Below, one piece after another: positions 26,201-35,787 of a stretch of 64,000 nucleotides of DNA. This DNA comes from Burkholderiaceae bacterium (lineage in GTDB: Bacteria; Pseudomonadota; Gammaproteobacteria; Burkholderiales; Burkholderiaceae_D). The stretch covers positions 1 through 64,000 of the forward strand of contig JARLJG010000050.1 of NCBI GenBank assembly GCA_031291325.1, written 5' to 3'. How positions within the stretch are numbered: the stretch's first letter is position 1; each line of letters begins with the position of its first letter. Both the position numbers and the translations under genes were made by a program. Under the pieces are notes generated by a model. That model made no database searches. It saw nothing but the letters and a program-made list of their open reading frames with translations, and had not been told where the DNA came from.

Positions 26201-26790
26201 CTATGCGGCATCGGCCAGATGCTTGGCGACCTGAACCAGCCAACAACGTGCGCGCCTGCTTTTTTCTGAGGTATCGGTTGCGCGCACAACCGGCATCGGC
26301 GGCAGAACTTCTGCAACGATGGCAACGGCAGAAGGCCGCCGGATATCGGCTGCGCGGCTTGTTCAACGGAGGCCCGGCGATTGCTCGGCCGACGCATTGT
26401 TGCTCGCAAGAAAAATATCGAAATCCAACCCTCCGCTTACCAAAAGTCAAATTGTCATGACCATGTCACGGCGCTGGTCTACCCTTTGATCGCTAAAAAT
26501 CCCAAAGGATACCCGGCATGACCAGTCCGCTGAAAAACATTGCCTGGGACGGCCTCCAGGCAGGGATCTGCGCCGCATCGTGCAAATGCTGAAAGTCCCG
26601 TCGCCAAGCGCGCTCGCGAAACCTGTAGTTACGCCGCTTCCAGGCATTGACGCTTCTAATTGTGCAGTGCACAATAGCGAGTCACGACTTGACCGGCGAC
26701 TTGACCGGCACTCAAGACCGATTAAGAACGCATGCTCGCCGCTCCTGCGGCGCGCCCGGCCCGCCTGATTTGAACCTACGGAAAGATCCT
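26201..26790. other. Intergenic stretch without supported gene
   Basis: About 590 bp between the receptor and the DUF3141 gene. Contains a short tandem GACTTGACCGGC repeat near 26688-26711. Open frames exist but show no start signals or recognisable product. Confidence 0.5.
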
Positions 26791-29205
26791 ATGAAACCCA
26801 CCTTCAGTATCGAGAATCTCAACGAACGCTTGCCTGGCGAATTTGACGCCGTGTCGAAGCAGGCCATTCGGGTGATGTCCACGTTCACGCACCACTTTGA
26901 AAAGATCGGCAGGCAACACGCCAATCGCTGGCTTGGCTATTCCCAGCAATGGTTCGACGCGCAGCAGCACTTGGCCCAAAGCGCAGAGTCCGGTCAAGCA
27001 CAGCAGGAGGCAATTGATTATGCGGTGGACAGCGCCCAGCGCACGGTGCTCACGCTGGATGTATTGCGCGAGCGGGGCAATCAGGACAAGGCCCACCAGG
27101 ATGCGGGAACGCCGCCCGTGCTCATCTACGACTACGACGTGATCATGGACGGACATGACTTCGCCAGGCCTGCGAATTATCTGCTGCTCAAAATCCTTCC
27201 GCCTGCAGGTGTTGAGGTTTTCGACTGGAAGCGTCCTTACATGATCATCGATCCGCGCGCCGGCCACGGCGCCGGGATAGGCGGCTTCAAGCCCGATAGC
27301 CAGGTCGGCGTGGCGCTGCACGCTGGACACCCCGTGTATTTTGTGGTGTTCCGCCAGCACCCGGAACCGGGCCAGACGCTGGCTGACGTGATGCGTGCCG
27401 AAGCCGAATTCGTGCGCGAAATCAAGCGGCGCCACCCGGAAGCGCCCAACCCGGTGGTGGTGGGCAATTGCCAGGGTGGATGGGCGACGCTGATACTGGC
27501 AGCCGCCAACCCCGAGATCACCGGCCCCCTGATCATCAATGGCGCTCCGGTGTCGGCCTGGTCCGGCCACTTGGGCGAAAACCCGATGCGCTACAACGGC
27601 GGGCTGCTGGGTGGCGTGGTTCCGGCCATGTTGATGTCGGATCTGGGTTATGGCGAGTTCGATGGCGCGCATCTGGTCTCCAATTTCGAGATGCTCAATC
27701 CGGGACGCAATCACTTCGGCAAGTATTACGACCTTTACACCAATGTCCGCGAAGGCCGCGAATCGTTTCTCGAATTCGAGAAATGGTGGGGCGGCTACCA
27801 CTTCACGAATGAAGCCGAAATCCGCTGGATCATCGATAACATCTTCGTGGGCAACCGTCTGGCGCGGGGAGAAGCTGAACTGGAGCCCGGCAGACATCTG
27901 GATCTCAAGAACATCCGCTCCCCGATCATCGTGTTCGCCAGCCGTGGCGACAATATCACGCCGCCGCAACAGGCCTTGAACTGGATCGTAGACACCTACG
28001 CCGACGAAAACGAAATCCGCATTCGCGGCCAGCGCATCGTCTACATGGTGCACGACAAGGTCGGTCATCTCGGGATATTCGTATCGTCCTCGATTGCAAA
28101 GAAGGAACATACCGAGATGGCCTCGACGCTCAAGACCATCGAGTCGCTGGCCCCCGGTCTGTACGAAATGGTGATCGAAGATTCGGAGGGTGGAGGTCAT
28201 CGGGAGCGCTTCGTTGTGAGCTTCCACGAGCGCAAGCTCGCCGATATCCTGACCGTCGTGCCGAATGACCGCGACCAGGAGCGCAGCTTCGCTGCTGTCG
28301 CACGCCTGTCGGAACTGGGCGCCAATCTGTACGACATGGCTGCGCGCCCCATGGTGCAGAATCTGGTGACCCAGCCGTTGAGCCAGGCCATCAAGGACGC
28401 CCATCCCGCGCGTGTTACCCGGCGCATGTTTTCCGACGAAAACCCGGCCATGCCTTTGCTGAGCATGGCGGCAAAGGCGGCCAGGGCCTCGGACAAGCCG
28501 GCAGCCCCCGGCAACCCCTTCATCGCCCTCGAGAAGATCATGGCGGACAGTGTGACGCAAAGTCTGGATCTGATGCGTGACGTGCGCGATGCGGCTTACG
28601 AAACCACTTTTCTATCCATTTACGGCACGCCCGTCATGAACTGGCTGGGGACTACCCATGCCTTCGAGCGAACCCGCAAGGATCCGAAGGAACTGCGCTA
28701 CTTGCCGGAAGTGCAGGCGATGCTTTTGGGCGTAGACCACGGCGACTACGCGGCAGCGGTGATCCGCATGCTTATTTTGCTGGCCGAGTCGCGGGGCTCG
28801 GTGCGCCGCGACCGCCTTGAACGTTCGTCCCAGGTGCTGACGCAGCACGAACCCTTCGTTTCCATGGGACCGGAGCGCCGCATGGAGCTCATCCGCACGC
28901 AGTCGGTGATCGTCGAGTTCGAGCCGGAACGCGCGCTTCTTGGCCTTTCCAAGCTGCTGAAACACCCCGAACAGCGCCAACAGGCAATGGATACGGTGCA
29001 CTTCATCACCGGCTCGCGTAGCGAAATGGAACCCCACACCCTGAGCATGTTCCAGCGCATGGAAGAGGTGCTGGGCGTCGCGGTCGAAAGCGGGTCAGCC
29101 TTGCCGCCGGATGCGCACGCCGAAGCGCAGCCTCTTGAGGAAACACCGGCAGCGCCTGTTGCCGGCGCCAAGCGCACTTCAGCCAGGAAAAAAGCTGCCT
29201 CGTGA
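26791..29205 (+). CDS. DUF3141 alpha/beta-hydrolase, PHA-synthase-like
   Basis: An 804-residue cytoplasmic protein of the DUF3141 family. The start at 26791 is preceded by GGAAAGATCCT; an open frame extends further upstream but lacks signals. The centre has an alpha/beta-hydrolase core with a Cys in the nucleophile elbow (VVGNCQGGWATL), as in polyhydroxyalkanoate synthases (lipase box G-x-C-x-G), plus SPIIVFASRGDNITPP with the acid residue and VHDKVGHLGIF with the His. The N- and C-terminal parts are helical, and the tail is Ala/Lys/Arg rich (AGAKRTSARKKAAS), as in PHA-granule-associated or DNA-binding proteins. Exact function is not established. Single gene ending at a bidirectional terminator. 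Confidence 0.82.
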   Translation: MKPTFSIENLNERLPGEFDAVSKQAIRVMSTFTHHFEKIGRQHANRWLGYSQQWFDAQQHLAQSAESGQAQQEAIDYAVDSAQRTVLTLDVLRERGNQDKAHQDAGTPPVLIYDYDVIMDGHDFARPANYLLLKILPPAGVEVFDWKRPYMIIDPRAGHGAGIGGFKPDSQVGVALHAGHPVYFVVFRQHPEPGQTLADVMRAEAEFVREIKRRHPEAPNPVVVGNCQGGWATLILAAANPEITGPLIINGAPVSAWSGHLGENPMRYNGGLLGGVVPAMLMSDLGYGEFDGAHLVSNFEMLNPGRNHFGKYYDLYTNVREGRESFLEFEKWWGGYHFTNEAEIRWIIDNIFVGNRLARGEAELEPGRHLDLKNIRSPIIVFASRGDNITPPQQALNWIVDTYADENEIRIRGQRIVYMVHDKVGHLGIFVSSSIAKKEHTEMASTLKTIESLAPGLYEMVIEDSEGGGHRERFVVSFHERKLADILTVVPNDRDQERSFAAVARLSELGANLYDMAARPMVQNLVTQPLSQAIKDAHPARVTRRMFSDENPAMPLLSMAAKAARASDKPAAPGNPFIALEKIMADSVTQSLDLMRDVRDAAYETTFLSIYGTPVMNWLGTTHAFERTRKDPKELRYLPEVQAMLLGVDHGDYAAAVIRMLILLAESRGSVRRDRLERSSQVLTQHEPFVSMGPERRMELIRTQSVIVEFEPERALLGLSKLLKHPEQRQQAMDTVHFITGSRSEMEPHTLSMFQRMEEVLGVAVESGSALPPDAHAEAQPLEETPAAPVAGAKRTSARKKAAS

Positions 29206-29497
29206 AGACCAAGATCGTTGCTACCCGGCCAGCGATTGTCTCGATGCATAACGAGGACAACTTGAAATTGGCATAGGGGCGACCGGCATAACTGATCGAT
29301 CGCCTGCCACACCACCCGGCGCGCGGCCCCGCACCGGGCGGCTCGAGAAGTTGAGATCATGGGAGTCGCGGCACGCCACGGCGGTCAAAGCAGGCAATTG
29401 CCGGTACCCTGTTAGGGCAAACAGCATGGCCACCGCTGCATGACGATCCATCGGTCAATCGCGCAGACACCGACAGATCAAATCAAACAGCGATTGT

Positions 29498-29521
29498 CGC
29501 CTTCCTGTATTCAGGAAGGCG
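29498..29521. terminator. Hairpin between convergent genes
   Basis: CGCCTTCCTG TATT CAGGAAGGCG, a perfect ten-base stem with a four-base loop, five bases before the acyl-CoA dehydrogenase stop. No T run on either side, so termination is probable but not certain. The rest of 29206-29497 shows no gene. Confidence 0.6.
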
Positions 29522-29525
29522 CAAT

Positions 29526-30776
29526 TCAAAGGCGGTCCGGCGTCGTCAAATAGGCCGCCGTGGCGCCCATGGTTTTCTGACTTTTCTTGATTTCCATGCG
29601 CGCGATGCCTTGCAGATGCACTTCATCGGGCCCGTCGGCGAAACGCAATGCCCGGCCCCAAGTCCAGTGGTCGGCCAGCGGCGTATCCGGACTGATTCCC
29701 ATGGCGCCGAAAGTCTGCATGGCGCGATCGCAGACCGTCGTAAATACCGTGGGCACCAGCGCCTTGATCATGGATATTTCCTTGCTGGCCGCCTTGGCGC
29801 CCACATTGTCGATCATCCATGCGGTTTTCAATACCAGCAAACGTGCCTGGTCGATTTCGATACGCGAGCGGGCGATCCACTCGGAAACGATGCCGTGTTG
29901 ATGCAAGTATTTGCCGAATGTCTTGCGCTCCTGCGAACGCTCGACCATCAGTTCCAGCGCCAATTCCGCGCCACCGATGGAACGCATGCAATGATGAATG
30001 CGGCCGGGTCCCAGGCGCGCTTGCGCCAGGGCGAAACCGCTGCCCTCTTCGCCCAGCAGATTGCCCGCCGGCACGCGCACGTTGCGAAACACGATTTCGC
30101 AATGACCTTCAGGCGAATGATGATTCATGATATCGATGTTGCGCACGATCTCGACGCCCAGCGTGTCGCGCGGCACCAGTATCATGCTCTGTTGATGGTG
30201 CGGGTCGGCATCGGGGTCGGTCTTTCCCATCAAGATGAAAATGCGGCAATTCGGGTGCGCTGCATTGGTAATAAACCACTTGCGTCCGTTGATTACATAG
30301 TCGTCGCCATCGCGCTTGATCAGCGTTGTGATATTGGTCGCATCGGACGATGCCACATCCGGTTCGGTCATTGCAAAGGCCGAGCGGATCTCGCCATTGA
30401 GCAAGGGTATCAGCCACTCCTGGCGTTGCGCCGGCGTGGCAAACATGTGCAACAACTCCATGTTGCCGGTGTCGGGCGCATTGCAATTGAAGACCTCGGA
30501 GGCCCAGCCGATGCGTCCCATGATTTCCGCCAGCGGCGCATATTCCAGGTTGGTCAAGCCAGTACCGGGTTCATCGTCCTTCAAATGGGGCAGGAACAAA
30601 TTCCAGAGGCCTTCCGATTTTGCCAGCGCCTTCAAATCCTCCATGAACGAAACCGGGAAAATTCCCGCATGCACTTCTTCCTTGTATTGACGCACGCGTG
30701 GCAGAATATACTCATCCATGAAATTCCTGACGCGGATGCGCAATTCTTCCACTTTCGGTGAATATCCAAAATCCAT
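29526..30776 (-). CDS. Acyl-CoA dehydrogenase
   Basis: A 416-residue FAD enzyme introducing a 2,3-double bond into acyl-CoA. The start at 30776 has GAAAGGTTCATC upstream. The active-site parts are FAMTEPDVASSDATNI and YVINGRKWFITNA in the middle domain, and the C-terminal helical domain has QERKTFGKYLHQHGIVSEW and QTFGAMGISPDTPLADHWTW. The type is close to the ACAD10/11 group, whose genes often sit beside a phosphotransferase-family gene; here that gene (30852-31871) lies 75 bp upstream on the same strand and is probably co-transcribed. The electron-transfer flavoprotein is not in the window. Confidence 0.9.
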   Translation of the reverse strand: MDFGYSPKVEELRIRVRNFMDEYILPRVRQYKEEVHAGIFPVSFMEDLKALAKSEGLWNLFLPHLKDDEPGTGLTNLEYAPLAEIMGRIGWASEVFNCNAPDTGNMELLHMFATPAQRQEWLIPLLNGEIRSAFAMTEPDVASSDATNITTLIKRDGDDYVINGRKWFITNAAHPNCRIFILMGKTDPDADPHHQQSMILVPRDTLGVEIVRNIDIMNHHSPEGHCEIVFRNVRVPAGNLLGEEGSGFALAQARLGPGRIHHCMRSIGGAELALELMVERSQERKTFGKYLHQHGIVSEWIARSRIEIDQARLLVLKTAWMIDNVGAKAASKEISMIKALVPTVFTTVCDRAMQTFGAMGISPDTPLADHWTWGRALRFADGPDEVHLQGIARMEIKKSQKTMGATAAYLTTPDRL

Positions 30777-30851
30777 GATGAACCTTTCAATCGAGTCAAA
30801 TTTCAATAGTTCGCATCGTTGTATCGCCCACGATACGAGCCGACATTCTCT

Positions 30852-31871
30852 CTAAATCAACGCAACCGCCATCTGCGCTAGCTGCCCTGCCATCTGCCCA
30901 ACTTGTATCGCCTTGTCATTGGAGGCATTGCCGCCCAACGCCCGCTTCAACACGCCTTGCAGAATCGCCGCCAGACGGAAGTAGCTAAACGCCAGGTAGA
31001 ACGGCCAATTTTCAATTGCTTCGATTCCGCGCAGCGCGCAATATTGGGCAATTATCTGTGCCTCGGTCGGAACCCCTAGTTGTTCACGATCCTTGCCCGC
31101 CAGTCCGGAAATCTGGCCGAAAGAAGGCAAGCGCAGGCACATGCACAAATACGCCAGATCGGCAAATGGATGGCCCAGCGTGGAAAGTTCCCAATCCAGC
31201 ACCGCCAGCACTTTTGCTTCGGTGGGATGAAATATCAGATTGTCGAAACGGTAGTCGCCATGCACCAGGCTTTGCTGACCGTCGTCGGGCGGCGTATTGG
31301 CCGGCAACCACGCAATCAATTTTTCCATCGCTTCGATGGGCTCGGTTTCGGCGGCACGGTACTGCTTTGTCCACATGCCGACCTGCCGCTCAAAATAATT
31401 GCCGGAACGGCCGTAATCGGACAGTCCGACTGCATTCACATCGACATCATGCAGCGCCGCCAACACACGGATCACCTCGCTATACAGCGGCATGCGTTTT
31501 TCGCGCGCCAGTTCAGGCAGGGCGGGATCCCAGAAAATCTCACCCTGCACAAAGCTCATCACGTAGAACATGCTCCCGATCACCTCTGGGTCTTCGCACA
31601 GTTGATAGGCGCGCGCAACCGGCACCGCGGTATCGCGCAACGCCGCCAGCACCCGGTATTCACGATCCACCGCGTGCGCGCCCTTGAGCAAATGCCCCGG
31701 CGGTTGACGGCGCAATACATAGTTGCCGCTCCTGGCCTTCAAGAGAAAGGTGGGATTGGATTGTCCGCCGGAGAATTTTTCCGCTGTCAATGGCCCCTGA
31801 AAACCCTCTATCTGCTTCTCCAAATAGGTCGCAAGCTTGACCGTATCCAGACTTTTTATATCCTTTGTCAT
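30852..31871 (-). CDS. Phosphotransferase (APH) family protein, ACAD10/11-associated
   Basis: A 339-residue kinase-like protein of the aminoglycoside phosphotransferase fold. It shows FSGGQSNPTFLLKARSGNYV (nucleotide-binding loop), VLRRQPPGH (Lys/Arg of the N-lobe), LVHGDYRFDNLIFHPTE with the catalytic HGDxxxxN, and VLAVLDWELSTLGHPFADLA with the metal-binding Asp. In mammals the equivalent domain is fused to ACAD10/11 and phosphorylates 4-hydroxyacyl-CoA; a similar role with the downstream dehydrogenase, breaking down hydroxy fatty acids, is inferred. ATG at 31871 is chosen; a TTG two codons earlier is possible. The histidine phosphatase gene lies 18 bp upstream, same strand. Confidence 0.87.
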   Translation of the reverse strand: MTKDIKSLDTVKLATYLEKQIEGFQGPLTAEKFSGGQSNPTFLLKARSGNYVLRRQPPGHLLKGAHAVDREYRVLAALRDTAVPVARAYQLCEDPEVIGSMFYVMSFVQGEIFWDPALPELAREKRMPLYSEVIRVLAALHDVDVNAVGLSDYGRSGNYFERQVGMWTKQYRAAETEPIEAMEKLIAWLPANTPPDDGQQSLVHGDYRFDNLIFHPTEAKVLAVLDWELSTLGHPFADLAYLCMCLRLPSFGQISGLAGKDREQLGVPTEAQIIAQYCALRGIEAIENWPFYLAFSYFRLAAILQGVLKRALGGNASNDKAIQVGQMAGQLAQMAVALI

Positions 31872-31889
31872 TGGCAAAATTCCCGTCGT

Positions 31890-32561
31890 TTACCCGTAAG
31901 TAATTGCATGCAAGCGGTCGGCTCGATCGAGGTGAGCGATATTGTTGAAACTCGCCAGCTTGACCGATTGTTCATTGAAGTAAAACTGCGACAGGCTCGC
32001 GTTCCTGATTTGCAAATTCAGTTCGATTGCCGTGTTCGCCGGCGCGCCCAACACTTGGCTGATCAACATGCCGATTGGCCCACCGGAACTGACCACCAGA
32101 ACCTTTTGCGCGCCACACTGTTGGATAAAGCCAAGAGCAGAATTGATCCGCTCGGCGAACGCATGCCATTTTTCCGGCAATGGCCCGGTCAGCGCATCGG
32201 TCGACCACAGGAGCAAGGCTTCTTTCAAACGTTTATAAAAATACTGTTTGTTGCCGGGCGCCGATTGATTCAATTCGGGACGCTCTTTGATCAGGGCGTT
32301 GTACAACGCGTAAAAGTCGTATTCGTTTAGCCCGGCATGCAGGGCGAAGTCAGGAGAACGTCCCATGCCGCGGCAAATCCCTTCCGCTGTTTGCCGGTGC
32401 CGCAACTGGGTGCCGATGATGACGTGATCAAAATCGATTTTCCGTTCGGACAGGTATTCACCCAGCCAAACCGATTGCTGCTCCCCCAGCGTCGATAAAC
32501 GATCGTAGTCGTCCGTCCCGAACGATGCCTGACCGTGCCGAACCAAATATAACTCTGCCAT
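31890..32561 (-). CDS. Histidine phosphatase (phosphoglycerate-mutase fold)
   Basis: A 223-residue enzyme with the RHG motif near the start (LYLVRHGQASFGTDDYDRLS), the second Arg in GTQLRHRQTAEGI, and the second His probably in VVSSGGPIGML region (a Gly-Gly where GH is usual, so the catalytic His may be altered). It lies 18 bp upstream of the phosphotransferase gene and belongs to the same fatty-acid operon; one may imagine removal of a phosphate placed by the kinase, but this is only inferred from position. Divergent from the LysR gene, with a 113-bp gap. Confidence 0.82.
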   Translation of the reverse strand: MAELYLVRHGQASFGTDDYDRLSTLGEQQSVWLGEYLSERKIDFDHVIIGTQLRHRQTAEGICRGMGRSPDFALHAGLNEYDFYALYNALIKERPELNQSAPGNKQYFYKRLKEALLLWSTDALTGPLPEKWHAFAERINSALGFIQQCGAQKVLVVSSGGPIGMLISQVLGAPANTAIELNLQIRNASLSQFYFNEQSVKLASFNNIAHLDRADRLHAITYG

Positions 32562-32674
32562 CCGTCGCCTCGTCTTTATAAAAGCAAATGATAGTTAACA
32601 AGTCAGCATATAGGAAGTTTATTATAATGATAGATTATCATCACCAATAGTTATGATCGAATTGAAAGAACTCC

Positions 32675-33571
32675 ATGCGATTGAACCAGGTCGACCTGAA
32701 TCTATTTGTCGTTTTTGAAACTATCTATGCCAAGCGCAATCTTACTCGGGCGGCGGAAGTATTGTGTATTTCGCAACCTGCGGTAAGTAACGCGCTGATG
32801 CGAATGCGCAAGACCTTTAACGACCAATTGTTCGTCAGCACGCCGCAAGGAATGGTGCCGACGCCGGTGGCGGAAAACATTGCCGGTCGGGTCGGCGAGG
32901 CGCTGCAATTGTTGAATACCAGTGTCCAGGAGGCCGATCGATTTCAGCCGGCGTTTGCGAAAAAGACCTTTCGTGTCAGCATGAACGACCTCGCAGAGGC
33001 GTTATTGCTCCCCGCGCTGGGGGAAATCTTAAGATTGCAAGCTCCGGGAATTCGCATCGAGAGCTACTTCAGCAACCGGCGCGATGTGCCGCAAGAATTG
33101 GCGGCAGGGGCGCTCGATCTGGCGATCGATGCGCCATTGATCAACGATCCGCAATTGCTGCACGGAGAGTTAAGCAGCGAGCGCTATGTCTGCATGTTGC
33201 GCAAAGGCCATCCGCTGGCCGATCAGCCGCTTAGCTTGAAGAACTATCTGGCGTTGGGGCATATCCATATCTCTAGCCGCCGCGAAGGCTTTGGGCATGT
33301 CGATGCAGCGCTTGACAAGCGCGGCAAGACGCGCAACATTCAAATGCGCGTGCAGCACTACATGGTGGCGCCCCTGGTCGCGATGCGCACCGATCTGGCC
33401 CTGACAGTGCCATTGGGTTTGGCACGGAACTATGACGCCCTGCAGATGGAGCTGCCTTTTGAACTGCCACCGCTGGAATGGCATCTATATTGGCACCGCA
33501 GCGCCGATCAAGACCAAGCCAACACATGGCTGCGCGACAAGATGCAGCAATGCATGCGTGTCGCGCTATAG
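32675..33571 (+). CDS. LysR-family transcriptional regulator
   Basis: A 298-residue regulator. The N-terminal winged HTH is clear (LNLFVVFETIYAKRNLTRAA followed by CISQPAVSNALMRMRKTF), and the rest is the periplasmic-binding-like effector domain beginning FRVSMNDLAEALLLPAL. The type with VFETIYAKRNLTRAAE and TPQGMVPTP is close to the NodD/SyrM-like or LeuO-like group. Divergent from the fatty-acid operon (31890-29526) and probably its regulator; the 113-bp divergent region is AT-rich with repeated TATAATGATAGATTATCATC-like sequence near 32622-32644, a partial dyad that could be its binding site. Confidence 0.87.
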   Translation: MRLNQVDLNLFVVFETIYAKRNLTRAAEVLCISQPAVSNALMRMRKTFNDQLFVSTPQGMVPTPVAENIAGRVGEALQLLNTSVQEADRFQPAFAKKTFRVSMNDLAEALLLPALGEILRLQAPGIRIESYFSNRRDVPQELAAGALDLAIDAPLINDPQLLHGELSSERYVCMLRKGHPLADQPLSLKNYLALGHIHISSRREGFGHVDAALDKRGKTRNIQMRVQHYMVAPLVAMRTDLALTVPLGLARNYDALQMELPFELPPLEWHLYWHRSADQDQANTWLRDKMQQCMRVAL

Positions 33572-33599
33572 CGAATGGGATTCAGTTGTGTTACGAGTT

Positions 33600-35450
33600 T
33601 TATTTAGGAACTTTCGGCGGCGTGTTGCTATACATCTTCTGCATGGCTTTAGCAAAATGTGCGGCGAGATTATTGCGTTTGAGCTTGAGCGTAGGTGTAA
33701 TCAGTGAATTTTCGACGGTCCATGGATCAACCGACAAGATCGCCGACTTGGGTTGCGCGTAGTAGGGAAAACTGGTTGTCACTGCCCGTATGCGCGCCAC
33801 AACGGCGGCAACAGCGCGTGGGGAGTTCAGATCATCCGGATTGTCTGAATTGAGCTGCAATGAATTCGCCAATTCGGCCCAATACTTCTTGCCGAGCACC
33901 ACGGCGCAGCCGATAAACGGGAGATTCTCGCCAAATACATAAGCCTGCTCAAATACGACATCGGTCAGGATCGCCAGTTCCAAATCGACTGGTGCAATTT
34001 TTTCGCCGGTTGACGTGACGATGATCTCCTTGATTCTACCCTTGATTCGAATACGCCCATCGACAATTTCAGCCTGGTCGCCAGTGCGCAACCAGCCGTC
34101 CACGAATGCCCGCGTCGTGTCCTCTTCGCGCTTCCAATAACCGCGCATCACGTTGGGCCCGCGCACCTGCAACTCTGCGTTATCGCCGATCCGAACCTCG
34201 ATTTTCGACAATACTCGTCCCACCGTCGATGCGTCGTTGTCGTCCGGTGTATTGGCCGCAATCACCGGCGAGGTTTCTGTCATGCCATAACCTTGCACAA
34301 TGGGAATGCCAAGCCCTAAAAAGCAATGAGAAATAGTTTGCGCAAGCGCCGCGCCGCCACTGACAGCAACGCGCAGACGTCCGCCAAACTGGTCGATCAA
34401 TTTCTGCGCAACGAGCGGCTGCAAGACCCGCCAGCCCATCGCATCCAGAACGGCCGCAACACGGTCTCCACTTGAAATACCCTGGTGACGGCAGAAACGG
34501 CGCCACCCTACGCGAATCGCGGCATTGAACAGCGACGATTGAATTTTGGACGTAGACAGTCTCGTCTGAATGATGCTATAGATCCGTTCATAAATTCGGG
34601 GCACCGAAATCAAGATAGTCGGCCGCACTTCGATCAGGTCTTGCGCAAGTTGCTTGGTCGAGCGGGAATACGCCACACATGACCCCGTGGCAATCGGCAA
34701 ATAATAGCCGGCCGTGCGTTCAAACGTGTGTGAAAGCGGCAAAAAGGAAAGAAACACATCGCTTAAAACGGGGGCCACCCGTTCAACGACGGATTTCACA
34801 TTCGACAGCACATTTAAGTGCGTCAACATGACGCCTTTTGGCTTGCCGGTGGTCCCCGATGTGTAGACCAGTGCCGCCAGCTCGGATTCTTCCGGACTGC
34901 GCGGCGCGGCGGGCGAACTGGCTGCGGATTCCAGCCAGGTATCGAGCAAAACAACCGGAGTTCCATTGTGTTCCAACCGATCTGGCAGCGTCTTTTTTGC
35001 CACCACCACCTGTTTTAGCCCCGGCAAGTTCAGACCTGCTTTGGCAATGGACTGCCATTGCAGGTCGGTGTCGACCAGCAGCAGCGATGCCTCGCTGTCG
35101 CTCAAAATGTAGGCAATGCTTTCCGGGTTGTCCAGCGCATGCATCGGCACTGGAACACACGCCATTGCGAGCGTCGCCTGGTCGATGCAGACCGCCGATA
35201 TCCCGTTCGGCAACAATATGGCGATGCGCGCGCAACGGTCCAATTGCAATGTTGAAAGTGCCTTAATATACCGAGTCACCTGCTCGCCGATCTGTTGCCA
35301 GCTGGTGCTTACCCAATGCCCGGAATTTGCATTAAATTCGCGATATGCTTCGGCATTCGGTGACTGTGCCACGCGCCAGAGAAACAACTCGGCCAAGGTT
35401 TTCAGGGAGGATAGTGTTTCCGTTGGTAGAGTTGAGTTTGTGTTTTTCAT
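33600..35450 (-). CDS. Long-chain acyl-CoA synthetase (AMP-forming)
   Basis: A 616-residue ligase activating fatty acids to acyl-CoA. The AMP-binding motif LVYTSGTTGKPKGVMLTHLN (residues around 190-215), VQGYGMTETSPVIAANTP, and DGWLRTGDQAEIVDGRIRI are intact, with GRIKEIIVTSTGEKIAP and the final Lys in the C-terminal domain. It resembles the FadD15/Faa1-type bacterial enzymes. Start at 35450 begins MKNTNSTLPTE; no strong ribosome binding site. Convergent with the LysR gene; 28 bp apart. Probably supplies acyl-CoA to the dehydrogenase cluster. Confidence 0.88.
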   Translation of the reverse strand: MKNTNSTLPTETLSSLKTLAELFLWRVAQSPNAEAYREFNANSGHWVSTSWQQIGEQVTRYIKALSTLQLDRCARIAILLPNGISAVCIDQATLAMACVPVPMHALDNPESIAYILSDSEASLLLVDTDLQWQSIAKAGLNLPGLKQVVVAKKTLPDRLEHNGTPVVLLDTWLESAASSPAAPRSPEESELAALVYTSGTTGKPKGVMLTHLNVLSNVKSVVERVAPVLSDVFLSFLPLSHTFERTAGYYLPIATGSCVAYSRSTKQLAQDLIEVRPTILISVPRIYERIYSIIQTRLSTSKIQSSLFNAAIRVGWRRFCRHQGISSGDRVAAVLDAMGWRVLQPLVAQKLIDQFGGRLRVAVSGGAALAQTISHCFLGLGIPIVQGYGMTETSPVIAANTPDDNDASTVGRVLSKIEVRIGDNAELQVRGPNVMRGYWKREEDTTRAFVDGWLRTGDQAEIVDGRIRIKGRIKEIIVTSTGEKIAPVDLELAILTDVVFEQAYVFGENLPFIGCAVVLGKKYWAELANSLQLNSDNPDDLNSPRAVAAVVARIRAVTTSFPYYAQPKSAILSVDPWTVENSLITPTLKLKRNNLAAHFAKAMQKMYSNTPPKVPK

Positions 35451-35787
35451 TCTATTTTCTTGCCGGCAGGTTGAATTCGTATTGCAAAAAGCGCGCGACA
35501 GCATCGGTAGACGACGGACTCCATCGCTAACCCGCAGGTCACAGGCTGGACGTTGCGAAGCTCGTCAGTTTTGTTCTGAAACAGGCATCGCCATGGCGAG
35601 ATATCACGCAGTCATCGACGATGGATTGCAGTTTCGTAATATGGCTGAAGCAATCGAACGCCGCCACGGTGCTTCGGTTGTCTCCAAGTCTACCAAAAAA
35701 GCCTTCGCCCAACTTGCCAGGCACTGCGAAGACGCCATGACCCAGGCAAGGAAAATACGCGGCACCATGTCGTGAAAACAAGATGAA
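35451..35787. other. Intergenic stretch, no supported gene
   Basis: Between the acyl-CoA ligase and the MFS gene. A 60-codon open frame on the plus strand at 35593-35775 (starting MARYHAVIDDG) has no clear ribosome binding site and I do not recognise it; low-confidence candidate only. Confidence 0.35.

Noticed and set aside
26647..26790. Longer N-terminus for the DUF3141 protein
   Set aside because: The added residues do not look like protein of this family, and a ribosome binding site precedes 26791.
35593..35775. 60-codon plus-strand frame starting MARYHAVIDDG
   Set aside because: Plausible composition but no clear ribosome binding site and no recognised family; left as unassigned.
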